Positions 1 to 6,058 are shown, counted from the stretch's first letter. The stretch is DNA of 7,734 nt from Acidobacteriaceae bacterium (GCA_003152795.1 PMBA01000142.1:1-7734), one strand, 5' to 3'. The notes: generated by a model not told the origin, from the sequence alone. Program-made: numbers and translations.

Positions 1-642
1 CTTCAGGTCGCGATGAATCACGCCTTCGGAATGGGCGGAGTCGAGCGCGCGGCAAACCTGCTCCACCACCGTGATCGCATCCTTGGGCTGAAACTTGCCC
101 TCGCGCCGCAATATCGTGCGCAGGTCCTCGCCGTCAACGTATTCCATGCTGATGAAACGGATCCCATCGGCCTCGCCCAGGTCGAAAATGCGGACCACGT
201 TCTTATGCGTGATATTGCGGGAGAGAATGAGCTCTTGTTTGAAGCGCTGCAGGATCGCGGGGTCAGTAGCCAGTTCCGGACGGATCACCTTGAGAGCGAT
301 CAGGCGGTCAAGTTCGCGGTCGCGAGCCTTGTAGACGGCGCCCATGCCGCCCTGTCCAAGTACGCCCATGATTTCGTAGCGTCCACCGAAAAGCACGCCC
401 GGCTGCAGACCCTGAAACGCGGCAATGTTGCTGGTCACCGGGGTTGAAGGACGCACATAGGGAAGGGCTTGCGTCGCGCCGGGAATCGGCGTTCCGTGCG
501 GCAACGTGGGCGCATCCGAGAGCGGTGCGTTGGAAAGTGGCGGGGGGGTTTGAGCCGCGGCTCCAACATGATCTTCGGGCACACGGATGCCCGGCAACGT
601 CGGGCTATCGGAATCAGTGCCCCTGTGGTCGCGCTCATCCAT
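1..642 (-). CDS. Ser/Thr protein kinase (PknB type), N-terminal part, cut by window edge
   Basis: Reading the minus strand from the ATG at 642 gives 214 residues with no stop, ending at the window edge in HRDLK. Residues 1-86 are a Pro/Ser/Thr-rich, low-complexity leader with the repeated pattern PTLP (14-17 and 45-48). The kinase domain starts near residue 87 (GRYEI). It has the glycine-rich loop GQGGMG (96-101), the ATP-anchoring lysine in ALKV (K118), a probable helix-C glutamate (E137) and the catalytic-loop HRD with D212. These are the hallmarks of active Hanks-type kinases, which phosphorylate Ser/Thr on proteins in the cytosol. The activation loop, C-lobe and any sensor or membrane segment lie outside the window, so the signal sensed is unknown. 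The frame stays open to a stop at 814-816 but has no earlier ATG. I see no strong Shine-Dalgarno before 642, so the exact start is uncertain. Confidence 0.93.
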   Translation of the reverse strand, partial: MDERDHRGTDSDSPTLPGIRVPEDHVGAAAQTPPPLSNAPLSDAPTLPHGTPIPGATQALPYVRPSTPVTSNIAAFQGLQPGVLFGGRYEIMGVLGQGGMGAVYKARDRELDRLIALKVIRPELATDPAILQRFKQELILSRNITHKNVVRIFDLGEADGIRFISMEYVDGEDLRTILRREGKFQPKDAITVVEQVCRALDSAHSEGVIHRDLK

Positions 643-804
643 GTCAATTGCCCGGATACGGAGAGCCAGCGGGGGAGCGCGCCTCGGTCCCGCAACAAAG
701 GCAGCGTTCGCCTCAGGTTGTCGAGGGGAATTCGAGAACCCAGCACTCCGATAATCAAGGAAGTATAACCCGGAAACGGTTCCGGGGAAAGAACGCCCCC
801 TGCA

Positions 805-949
805 GGTAGTGTCTCAGTTTCACGAAACCCTAACCACGAAGGGCACGAAGGTACACGAAGGAGAACCTTGAAATTAAGAGCCTTCGTGATCCTTCGTGCC
901 CTTCGTGGTTTCTGGGTTTTGCCGGTTACCGCGAAACTGAGTCACTACC
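805..949. repeat. Palindromic intergenic element 1, with CACGAAGG-unit hairpin core
   Basis: The ends, 805-821 and 933-949, are inverted copies matching at 16 of 17 positions around the core CTCAGTTTC/GAAACTGAG. Inside is a perfect 20-bp inverted repeat (832-851 against 891-910), continued after a 2-bp mismatch by 8 more pairs (854-861 against 881-888), with a loop of about 19 nt. Each arm is made of three CACGAAGG units spaced 9-10 bp apart (835, 844, 854). It encodes no protein. It looks like a MITE-like or REP-like non-autonomous repeat. That class is inferred from structure, since no transposase or target-site duplication is visible. Confidence 0.8.
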
Positions 950-958
950 CGCCTGTAA

Positions 959-1074
959 GGAGTGGCTCAGTTTACGGAAACTCTGATTAAGGTCTGCGGA
1001 AAGGCACAAACGACGGGGTCCACAGGTCTCACAGAGGAAAGCGGAGACTTAGCCGGAGCAAACTGAGCCACCAC
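959..1074. repeat. Palindromic intergenic element 2, same end sequence as element 1
   Basis: A 12-bp perfect inverted repeat, GTGGCTCAGTTT (962-973) against its complement at 1060-1071, bounds this unit. The end is nearly the same as that of element 1 (GTGTCTCAGTTT at 809-820), and the two units are only about 10 bp apart. The interior differs from element 1: it lacks the CACGAAGG hairpin and contains only a short GTCTC/GAGAC stem (1026-1030 with 1044-1048). It is probably a diverged or alternative-core member of the same repeat family. Confidence 0.6.
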
Positions 1075-1244
1075 CCACTGGATCGTGTTTCCCGGGCCTC
1101 AATCGTCTCCCGCATCGCCGGCACAAGGCCGGTCAGCGCCACGGGGCGGCGGTTCCGACGCGATCCCTCATTACTTACGGCACTTTTCCGCAGGCTCGTG
1201 TAGTGCTTCTATGGGGGAGAAGGGCGGTTGATGGCGCGCTGTCT

Positions 1245-1262
1245 GTACCAACCGGTCGGTAC
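1245..1262. promoter_or_regulatory. Operator-like 18-bp palindrome upstream of acyl-CoA dehydrogenase
   Basis: GTACCAACCGGTCGGTAC is an 18-bp palindrome in which 8 of 9 symmetric pairs match, centred on ACCGGT. Its form resembles the ACCGACCGGTCGGT-like operators bound by many TetR-family repressors, several of which control acyl-CoA metabolism genes. It lies about 185 bp before the proposed start of the acyl-CoA dehydrogenase gene. No regulator gene is in the window, so the binding protein is unknown and the function is inferred from symmetry and position alone. Confidence 0.35.
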
Positions 1263-1436
1263 GAGAATTTCGTCGTTTGCCGCCTGCCGTGCTTAAATGA
1301 CAGGTTGGGCGCCAAGTTTTGCGCCGTCCTCGCGCGCGGCATCCAATCGCAATTTCAGAATACTTCTCAGAACGAACTACAGACCGCTCGCTCCGCCAGG
1401 AAGCACACGTCTTAAGCGGTGGCGGGAACATCCGAT

Positions 1437-1442
1437 GGAGGA
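1437..1442 (+). promoter_or_regulatory. Shine-Dalgarno GGAGGA that decides the acyl-CoA dehydrogenase start
   Basis: GGAGGA lies 3 nt before the TTG at 1446. It is the only strong ribosome-binding sequence near the gene start. The upstream GTG at 1419 has none. The spacing is somewhat short, but the match to the anti-SD sequence is strong. Confidence 0.6.
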
Positions 1443-1445
1443 TTC

Positions 1446-2588
1446 TTGGACTTCCAGTTGAACGAAGAGCAGTTGCATTTGAAGAAGAGCGTGCGCGAGT
1501 TTGCCGAACGCGAGATTGCGCCCAACGTCATGAAGTGGGATGAAGCCTGCGAATTTCCCCTGGCGACGATCAAGGAACTCGGCAAGCTTGGCCTGCTGGG
1601 GACGATCTTCCCGCCCGAATATGGCGGCGCCGGCATGGGCTACGTGGAGTACGTCACGGCCATCGCCGAACTCTCTCGCGTCGATGGGTCGGTCGGCATC
1701 ATCGTGGCGGCGCACACGTCGCTCTGTTCGAACCACATTTACCTGGCGGGAAACGAGACGCAAAAGAAAAAGTATGTTTCCAGGCTGGCGACCGGCGAAT
1801 TCATTGGCGCGTGGGGATTGACCGAGCCCTCGTCCGGGTCGGACGCGGGCAGTGCGCGCATGACGGCGGTGCGGGCCAAGGGCGGGTGGGTGCTCAACGG
1901 CAGCAAGACTTTCATCACCAATGGGCACTATGCGGACGTGGTGGTGGTGCTGGCGGTGACCGATCGCGCCGCCCACACCCATGGGCTTTCCGCCTTTATC
2001 GTGGAGAAAAATACCAGGGGATTCCGGGCCGGGAAGAAAGAGAACAAACTCGGATTGCGCGCCAGCAATACTTCCGAGCTGATCTTCGAAGATTGTTTTA
2101 TCCCGGAAGAAAATCTGCTGGGCAAGGAAGGCGATGGCTTCATCGACGCCATGCGCGTGCTCGACGGCGGCCGCATCTCGATCGCCGCGCTTTCACTCGG
2201 CATGGCGGAGGGCGCATACGGGGCGGCGCTGAAGTATTCGAAAGAGCGCCAGCAATTCGGCAAGGCGATCTCGGAGTTTCAGGCGATCCAGTGGAAACTG
2301 GCCGACATGGCAACGGAAATCGAGGCGGCGAAACTTCTAACGTTCCGTGCCGCCGCCATGAAAGATGCCGGCATGAAAACCACGCTCGAATCGTCGATGG
2401 CCAAACTCTATGCCAGCGAGGTTGCGGTCAAGTGCGCCAACGAAGGCGTGCAGATTCACGGCGGGTACGGATTCATCAAAGACTATCCGGCGGAAAAGTT
2501 TTATCGCGACGTAAAGCTGTGCACGATTGGCGAAGGGACCAGCGAGATCCAGCGACTGGTGATTGCGCGGCAGTTGCTGAAAGACTAG
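1446..2588 (+). CDS. Acyl-CoA dehydrogenase (short-chain/branched-chain type)
   Basis: This cytosolic flavoenzyme performs alpha,beta-dehydrogenation of an acyl-CoA, passing electrons through FAD to electron-transfer flavoprotein. The 380-residue length matches the short-chain/branched-chain family. Visible signatures are the first family motif [10 protein letters not shown] (about 124-133, FAD/substrate contact), the second motif starting QIHGGYGF (336 on) and the C-terminal IGEGTSEIQ, in which E363 sits at the catalytic-base position. I chose the TTG at 1446 because it follows GGAGGA and gives MDFQLNEEQ, the usual family N-terminus. The GTG at 1419 would add nine residues without an SD. The exact substrate (butyryl, isobutyryl, 2-methylbutyryl or isovaleryl) cannot be told from sequence alone. 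The nearby meaB and epimerase genes favour a pathway feeding propionyl-CoA. The gene converges on the toxin gene with only 7 bp between the two stop codons and no terminator between them. Confidence 0.95.
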   Translation: MDFQLNEEQLHLKKSVREFAEREIAPNVMKWDEACEFPLATIKELGKLGLLGTIFPPEYGGAGMGYVEYVTAIAELSRVDGSVGIIVAAHTSLCSNHIYLAGNETQKKKYVSRLATGEFIGAWGLTEPSSGSDAGSARMTAVRAKGGWVLNGSKTFITNGHYADVVVVLAVTDRAAHTHGLSAFIVEKNTRGFRAGKKENKLGLRASNTSELIFEDCFIPEENLLGKEGDGFIDAMRVLDGGRISIAALSLGMAEGAYGAALKYSKERQQFGKAISEFQAIQWKLADMATEIEAAKLLTFRAAAMKDAGMKTTLESSMAKLYASEVAVKCANEGVQIHGGYGFIKDYPAEKFYRDVKLCTIGEGTSEIQRLVIARQLLKD

Positions 2589-2595
2589 TTCCTGG

Positions 2596-2907
2596 TTAGT
2601 GCTTGAGCGGTTGACGACGGCCGTGGCGGATATGCAGGACGTACACAGTTTTGTCCTCAATTGTGAAGAGAATCCGATACACATGCGGTGTGTGGCCATA
2701 GAGCAGATGGTGCACTTCAAAAGGGAAGGCCGCGTTCTCCGGAGCTAGCGGGCAGCGCGATGGAAATTCAGCAAGCGATGCGATGGCGCCCTGCAGGGCC
2801 AGGAACCACCGCATGCCAGCGTCTCCGGCGTGCTCGGACAGCAACCAGTCAAGAATTGCATCTGCGTCTTTTTCGGCTGCTGCCGTCGTTTCAACGCGGA
2901 AAGTCAT
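2596..2907 (-). CDS. ParE/RelE-superfamily toxin of a type II toxin-antitoxin pair
   Basis: This is a 103-residue basic protein. It has an N-terminal helical part (DADAILDWLLSEHAG, about 14-28) followed by a C-terminal beta-sheet ending in HHLLYGHTPHVYRILFTI and VYVLHIRHGRRQ. That layout, including the closing hydrophobic strand followed by H/R residues, is the ParE/RelE fold. Members either cut mRNA at the ribosome (RelE) or poison gyrase (ParE), and sequence inspection cannot separate the two here. Its ATG lies inside the end of the upstream antitoxin gene (17-bp overlap), so it is probably translationally coupled to it. Its stop codon is 7 bp from the stop of the convergent acyl-CoA dehydrogenase gene. 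The length is normal for the family and nothing looks broken. Confidence 0.85.
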   Translation of the reverse strand: MTFRVETTAAAEKDADAILDWLLSEHAGDAGMRWFLALQGAIASLAEFPSRCPLAPENAAFPFEVHHLLYGHTPHVYRILFTIEDKTVYVLHIRHGRRQPLKH

Positions 2908-3136
2908 GCTTGCGCCGCAGATCGGTGAGAAATTCGGTGGCAGGTCTGGTGCGCCCGGCTCTTACATCCTCGTACCCTTGACGGATGCCGTCGGCGGCTT
3001 CTGCGAAGTCTTGGCGTTCCCACTCAAGGTAGGCTGCCAGAGCATCGTCGAGAGCCGCGGCAGGGTCTTGTCCGCGCCGTTTGGCGTATTCCTCCAGTTG
3101 CGCCTTACGCTCCGGTTTGAGTGGGATCATATCCAT
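2891..3136 (-). CDS. Antitoxin, probable ribbon-helix-helix type (ParD-like)
   Basis: This 81-residue protein lies directly upstream of the toxin gene and overlaps it. The N-terminus (MDMIPLKPERKAQLEEYAKR) fits a short beta-strand plus helix. It is followed by a second Ala-rich helix (about 24-40), matching a ribbon-helix-helix DNA-binding dimer. The C-terminal half (GYEDVRAGRTRPATEF and on) resembles ParD/CopG-type tails that wrap the toxin. Family members neutralise the toxin and repress their own operon. The frame is open up to 3220, giving 28 extra residues, but the likely promoter (-35 at 3184-3189, -10 at 3161-3166) lies inside that extension and would start transcription near 3154. I therefore take the ATG at 3136. 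The SD is weak: GGGAGG lies 14 nt upstream and a closer GAGA lies near 3143-3146. Confidence 0.8.
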   Translation of the reverse strand: MDMIPLKPERKAQLEEYAKRRGQDPAAALDDALAAYLEWERQDFAEAADGIRQGYEDVRAGRTRPATEFLTDLRRKHDFPR

Positions 3137-3160
3137 GTTGGTCTCAGTTTCCTCCCATTT

Positions 3161-3189
3161 ATCGTAAGGGGTTCGGCGGCTGAGGTCAA
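3161..3189 (-). promoter_or_regulatory. Sigma70-type promoter of the toxin-antitoxin operon
   Basis: On the minus strand, TTGACC (3189-3184, 5 of 6 to consensus) and TACGAT (3166-3161, 4 of 6) are separated by exactly 17 bp. The predicted transcript start is near 3154, giving a leader of about 18 nt before the ATG at 3136. Autorepression by the antitoxin would act here, but I could not identify a clear operator palindrome. Confidence 0.55.
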
Positions 3190-3320
3190 AAGCTATCTGC
3201 TGGTGCCCGCGCCTACTCACATCGTATCCCCCTGTCGAGGTTGAAGTGTTTGAGTGAGAAACGCGCTAGGGAACCGGCCGGGATGAACGCGGATCGGCGC
3301 GGGTTGTTACACTATCCTGT

Positions 3321-4280
3321 TTGACTACTGCCAGTACAACTCTTGTCGACCGTCTCCGCTCGGGCGACCCGCGCGCGCTGGCTCGCGCTATTTCCATGGT
3401 CGAGAATCGCGCCCCCGGCTGGTCCGACCTGCTGAAGGCGCTCTTTCCGCACACCGGCAAGGCGCGGATCATCGGCCTCACTGGGTCTCCCGGAGCGGGT
3501 AAGAGTACGCTGGTCGATCAATTGGCCAAGCACTATCGCAAAGAAAATAAAACCGTGGGCATTATCGCCGTCGACCCGACCAGCCCTTACACGGGCGGGG
3601 CGATCCTGGGCGACCGCATCCGCATGCAGGATCACTATAGCGATCCGGGGATTTTCATTCGCAGCATGGCGACGCGCGGATCGCTCGGCGGGTTGGCGCG
3701 CGCCACCGCGGATGCGGCTGCTGTGCTCGACGCTTCGGGCCGCGACCTGATCATGATTGAAACCGTGGGCGTCGGTCAGGACGAAGTTGACATTGTGCGC
3801 CTGGCCGACGTCACCATCGTGATTCTGGTGCCCGGAATGGGCGACGATGTGCAGACGATCAAAGCCGGGATCATGGAAATCGCCGACATTTTCGTGATCA
3901 ACAAGAGTGATCGCGAAGGCGCGGAACGCGTGGAGCGCGAGATTCGCGCCATGCAGTCGCTGGCTGCGCGCAACGACCGCTGGACGCCGCCTATCGTAAA
4001 AACGGTTGCCAGCGAAGGCGCGGGAACCGCGGAGTTGGCGGAAGCGATTGCCGCCTACGAGGCGCACTTGAAGAAAGATAACCTGGTTTTCAAGAAAAAC
4101 GTCGAGAACTGGCAGGAGAGGCTGATCGAGATGTTGCGCGATGCCATGCTGGAAAAAGCGCGCGCTCAGTTGGCGTCGGACGGCAGCAGCCTGGAGCGTT
4201 ATGCGGCCGAGATCGCCGAGCACAAGCGCGATCCGTATTCGCTGGTGGAGCAGATTGTGCGCGGCGCGGAGAAAAAGTAG
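3321..4280 (+). CDS. meaB: Methylmalonyl-CoA mutase-associated GTPase MeaB (ArgK family)
   Basis: MeaB is a cytosolic P-loop GTPase of the G3E group. It gates delivery of adenosylcobalamin to methylmalonyl-CoA mutase and protects the mutase from inactivation. The 319 residues show the full set of motifs: Walker A GSPGAGKS (55-62, K61), the conserved VDPTSPYTGG (84-93), the ETVGVGQDEVD segment (147-157) and the guanine-specificity motif NKSD (194-197). The helical C-terminus is the dimerisation region in characterised members. Length matches the family. The start is TTG at 3321, which gives the typical LVDRLRSGDPRALARAIS opening. No SD is visible before it, and I see no better start. The epimerase of the same pathway follows 44 bp downstream on the same strand. 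The mutase subunits are not in this window. Confidence 0.95.
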   Translation: MTTASTTLVDRLRSGDPRALARAISMVENRAPGWSDLLKALFPHTGKARIIGLTGSPGAGKSTLVDQLAKHYRKENKTVGIIAVDPTSPYTGGAILGDRIRMQDHYSDPGIFIRSMATRGSLGGLARATADAAAVLDASGRDLIMIETVGVGQDEVDIVRLADVTIVILVPGMGDDVQTIKAGIMEIADIFVINKSDREGAERVEREIRAMQSLAARNDRWTPPIVKTVASEGAGTAELAEAIAAYEAHLKKDNLVFKKNVENWQERLIEMLRDAMLEKARAQLASDGSSLERYAAEIAEHKRDPYSLVEQIVRGAEKK

Positions 4281-4324
4281 AGTCGCAGATTCGCTCCTCA
4301 GCAAGGTTGGCGGGCAGGCAATCT

Positions 4325-4726
4325 ATGGAATTCAGCATTGATCATCTCGGTATCGCGGTGAAGTCTCTGACGGCGGCGAAGTCCATCTATGAGAAGCTCG
4401 GGCTGAGCGTTTCTCCGGAAGAAACCGTCGAACACGAAAAAGTTCGGCTGGTGATGGTGCCTGTGGGCGAGAGCCGGCTGGAGTTGCTGGAAGCTACTTC
4501 GGACGATTCGGCCATTGCCCGGTTTATCGCCAGGCACGGTGAGGGCTTGCACCACATTTGTATGCGCGTCCCGGATCTGGCGGCGGCCGTTGCAAAGTTA
4601 CAGAGCGACGGCGTGCGGCTGGTGTCGAATGAGATCAAGACTGGCGCTGGCGGGCATCGCTACATATTCGTGCATCCAAAGAGCACGGCCGGCGTGTTGC
4701 TCGAATTGGTGGAGAGCGGGCACTGA
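4325..4726 (+). CDS. mce: Methylmalonyl-CoA epimerase
   Basis: This enzyme interconverts (2S)- and (2R)-methylmalonyl-CoA, the step between propionyl-CoA carboxylase and the B12-dependent mutase. It has 133 residues in the vicinal-oxygen-chelate (glyoxalase-like) fold with two beta-alpha-beta modules. Expected metal ligands are visible: H7 in IDHLGIAV, E53 in RLELLEA (a Gln in some homologues), a histidine of LHHICMRV (H76/H77) and E127 in VLLELVE. I chose the ATG at 4325 because MEFSIDHLGI is the normal family N-terminus. A TTG at 4307 would add six residues without an SD. The SD for 4325 is weak (GGGCAGG, 4312-4318). Other VOC enzymes such as lactoylglutathione lyase are possible in principle, but the adjacent meaB makes epimerase much the best call. 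Confidence 0.92.
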   Translation: MEFSIDHLGIAVKSLTAAKSIYEKLGLSVSPEETVEHEKVRLVMVPVGESRLELLEATSDDSAIARFIARHGEGLHHICMRVPDLAAAVAKLQSDGVRLVSNEIKTGAGGHRYIFVHPKSTAGVLLELVESGH

Positions 4727-4731
4727 ATTCT

Positions 4732-4810
4732 TAATTTGTAATTTGTAATTGGTAATTTGAAATCCGCTCAGGTTTCGAGATTACAAATTACAAATTACCA
4801 ATCACAAATG
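4732..4810. repeat. Heptamer-built inverted repeat between mce and tsaB
   Basis: The left arm holds four tandem heptamers (AATTTGT, AATTTGT, AATTGGT, AATTTGA; 4733-4760). The right arm holds their inverted counterparts (ACAAATT, ACAAATT, ACCAATC, ACAAATG; 4783-4810). An 18-bp stretch (4732-4749) pairs perfectly with 4780-4797. An alternative register (4741-4763 with 4787-4809) also pairs well, with 2-3 mismatches. The element is strongly AT-rich against GC-rich neighbours. Its last heptamer contains the ATG of tsaB (4808-4810). It has no terminal T-run after the right arm, so it is not a classic terminator. Confidence 0.85.
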
Positions 4811-5506
4811 TTTCAGCTCCTGCTCGCGGTTGACACATCCGGGAAGAACGGCAGTCTGGCGCTGGCCCGCGTGACACAGGGCCAGAGCGCAAACGAAATC
4901 AGTGTGCTTGAGGTTGTGCCCCTCGCCGGTGGCGCGTTTTCCGCGCAACTGGTACCGCAGATCGCCGCGCTGCTGGAAAAGCACGGATACGGCAAGAACG
5001 ATCTGGAGGCATTTGCAGTCGCGTCCGGTCCGGGATCCTTTACGGGCTTGCGCGTGGGCCTGGCTGCCATAAAAGCTCTGGCAGAGGCGCTGCAGAAACC
5101 AATCGCCGCGGTTTCATTGCTGGAGGCGGTTGCGTGCAGTGGCGCGGCGCCGGGCCGTGTTCTCGCCGCGCTGGATGCGGGTCGGGGCGACGTGTATGCC
5201 GGTGACTACGAACTCGGGCCGCAGCTGCCCACGAGCGTCTTCATGCACAGCGAACGCCTGCTCAGCAGGGAAGAGTTTGTTGCCGAATCCCAGGGGAAGG
5301 CGGTCATAACGCCCGACGCCGCGTTGGCTAAGATTATTCGCGCGGCGGGAATTCAAGTGGCTCTGATTGACTATCCGGACAGCGCGGTGATTGCCCGGCT
5401 GGGTTGGGAGCATCTCCAGCGCGGCGAGACGGTTCGTCCCGAAGAACTGGAAGCCAACTACATCCGCCATTCCGACGCTGAAATTTTCTCCAAGCCGGCG
5501 TCGTGA
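4808..5506 (+). CDS. tsaB: tRNA N6-threonylcarbamoyladenosine biosynthesis protein TsaB
   Basis: TsaB is the scaffold partner of TsaD in the cytosolic complex (with TsaE, plus TsaC making the substrate) that puts t6A at position 37 of ANN-decoding tRNAs. The 232 residues fit the family. The N-terminus MFQLLLAVDTS (DTS at 9-11) and the diagnostic ASGPGSFTGLRVGLAAIKALAE (72-93) mark the ASKHA-fold N-domain. The C-terminal region (EELEANYIRHSDAE) is also typical. I chose the ATG at 4808 because the family N-terminus begins there. The upstream TTG at 4757 would make the protein start inside the heptamer repeat and add 17 non-conserved residues. No SD precedes 4808, since the repeat occupies that space. 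The stop overlaps the rimI start by 4 bp. Confidence 0.95.
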   Translation: MFQLLLAVDTSGKNGSLALARVTQGQSANEISVLEVVPLAGGAFSAQLVPQIAALLEKHGYGKNDLEAFAVASGPGSFTGLRVGLAAIKALAEALQKPIAAVSLLEAVACSGAAPGRVLAALDAGRGDVYAGDYELGPQLPTSVFMHSERLLSREEFVAESQGKAVITPDAALAKIIRAAGIQVALIDYPDSAVIARLGWEHLQRGETVRPEELEANYIRHSDAEIFSKPAS

Positions 5507-5958
5507 AACTCTCCATGCCCGTTGCCATCCGCCCCGCCGTGTTGAACGATGTGCCGGCGATTCTTACCCTCGCGCAGCAGTCGCCGGCTGCAGCCCACTG
5601 GACGTCCGGGCAGTACAACAAACTGGTGGACAGCGGAGTTGTTCTGGTGGCCGAGGAAGCAGGAAAGCCATGCGGATTCGTTTGCGCGAAGGCGGTCGCG
5701 GGCGAGTGGGAGATCGAGAACGTGGTAGTGGCTGCCGGCTTCCTGCGACGGGGCATCGCCGATGAACTGCTGCGCACCTTGATTCAGCGCGCAAAGCATG
5801 AAGCCGCGTCAGCGATTCTGCTCGAAGTCCGGGAATCGAACCGGCCCGCCCGTTGCCTGTACGAAAAACACGGATTTCGCCAAGCCGGCCGCCGCCGGTC
5901 GTATTACAGGGATCCGGTAGAGGATGCGATTCTGTACGCCCTTCGATTCGAGCGCTGA
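5503..5958 (+). CDS. rimI: RimI-like GNAT N-acetyltransferase
   Basis: This is a GNAT-fold acetyltransferase. RimI proteins acetylate protein N-termini (ribosomal protein S18 in E. coli) using acetyl-CoA. The 151-residue protein shows the acetyl-CoA pyrophosphate-binding motif LRRGIADELL (81-90, the R/Q-x-x-G-x-G/A pattern). It also has LEVRESN (107-113) and LYEKHGF (119-125), in which E108 and Y120 align by motif with the E. coli RimI catalytic pair. The ending RRRSYYRDPVEDAILYAL is typical of RimI. The GTG at 5503 overlaps the tsaB TGA as GTGA, implying translational coupling. The ATG at 5515 is a possible alternative start that loses four residues. The tsaB-rimI order is common in bacteria. 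The true substrate in this organism is not known. Confidence 0.9.
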   Translation: MKLSMPVAIRPAVLNDVPAILTLAQQSPAAAHWTSGQYNKLVDSGVVLVAEEAGKPCGFVCAKAVAGEWEIENVVVAAGFLRRGIADELLRTLIQRAKHEAASAILLEVRESNRPARCLYEKHGFRQAGRRRSYYRDPVEDAILYALRFER

Positions 5959-5978
5959 TTTTGGGGCAGAAAGACTGC

Positions 5979-6007
5979 AAGTTATTGCACCATTGTCGGT
6001 GCAACTT
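5979..6007 (+). terminator. Short hairpin after rimI, possible weak terminator
   Basis: TTGCACC (5985-5991) and GGTGCAA (5998-6004) form a perfect 7-bp stem with a 6-nt loop (ATTGTC). Three more pairs (5979-5981 with 6005-6007) form beyond a 3-nt bulge. It begins about 20-25 nt after the rimI stop. No T-run follows, so an intrinsic terminator is doubtful. It may be a 3'-end stabilising stem or a chance palindrome. Confidence 0.3.
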
Positions 6008-6058
6008 CGCGTCCCAAGCCCGTCTGCCGCCGGGAGAAAATCTATCTATGAAATCTCA

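Larger units (their letters stand above)
1075..1445. other. Intergenic stretch without a recognisable gene
   Basis: Apart from the palindrome at 1245-1262, I see no supported gene here. The open frames in both directions (for example 1203-1415 plus and 1171-1431 minus) give Arg/Ser-rich, compositionally odd peptides with no motif. The minus-strand reading of 1080-1175 has a protein-like stretch but no start-to-stop structure, so it could be a gene remnant at most. The region must contain the promoter of the downstream acyl-CoA dehydrogenase, but I could not find a convincing -35/-10 pair. Confidence 0.5.

Noticed and set aside
13..447. 144-codon plus-strand frame
   Set aside because: Antisense to the kinase, whose minus-strand reading has the glycine loop, the ALK lysine and HRD in order.
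1075..1245. Possible remnant of a coding gene read on the minus strand
   Set aside because: There is a short protein-like stretch but no start, no stop pattern and no recognisable motif, so it cannot be supported.
1377..1982. 201-codon minus-strand frame over the acyl-CoA dehydrogenase start
   Set aside because: His/Arg-rich antisense shadow, with no family features or SD.
1811..2599. 262-codon plus-strand frame inside the acyl-CoA dehydrogenase
   Set aside because: It is an alternate-frame shadow that is Arg/Gly-rich and without motifs. The true frame holds both acyl-CoA dehydrogenase signatures.
3137..3152. A GTCTCAGTTTC match to the end sequence of the palindromic elements at 805-1074
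   Set aside because: It is an 11-bp match without an inverted partner nearby, and it lies in the antitoxin leader. Probably chance.
3312..4304. 330-codon open frame on the minus strand, antisense to meaB
   Set aside because: It mirrors the meaB codons in a GC-rich gene. The product has no recognisable motif, while the plus-strand frame has all MeaB motifs.
4732..4810. Possible CRISPR array or rho-independent terminator
   Set aside because: Units are only 7 bp with no spacers, so this is not CRISPR. The right arm is followed by the tsaB coding region instead of a T-run, so it is not an intrinsic terminator.
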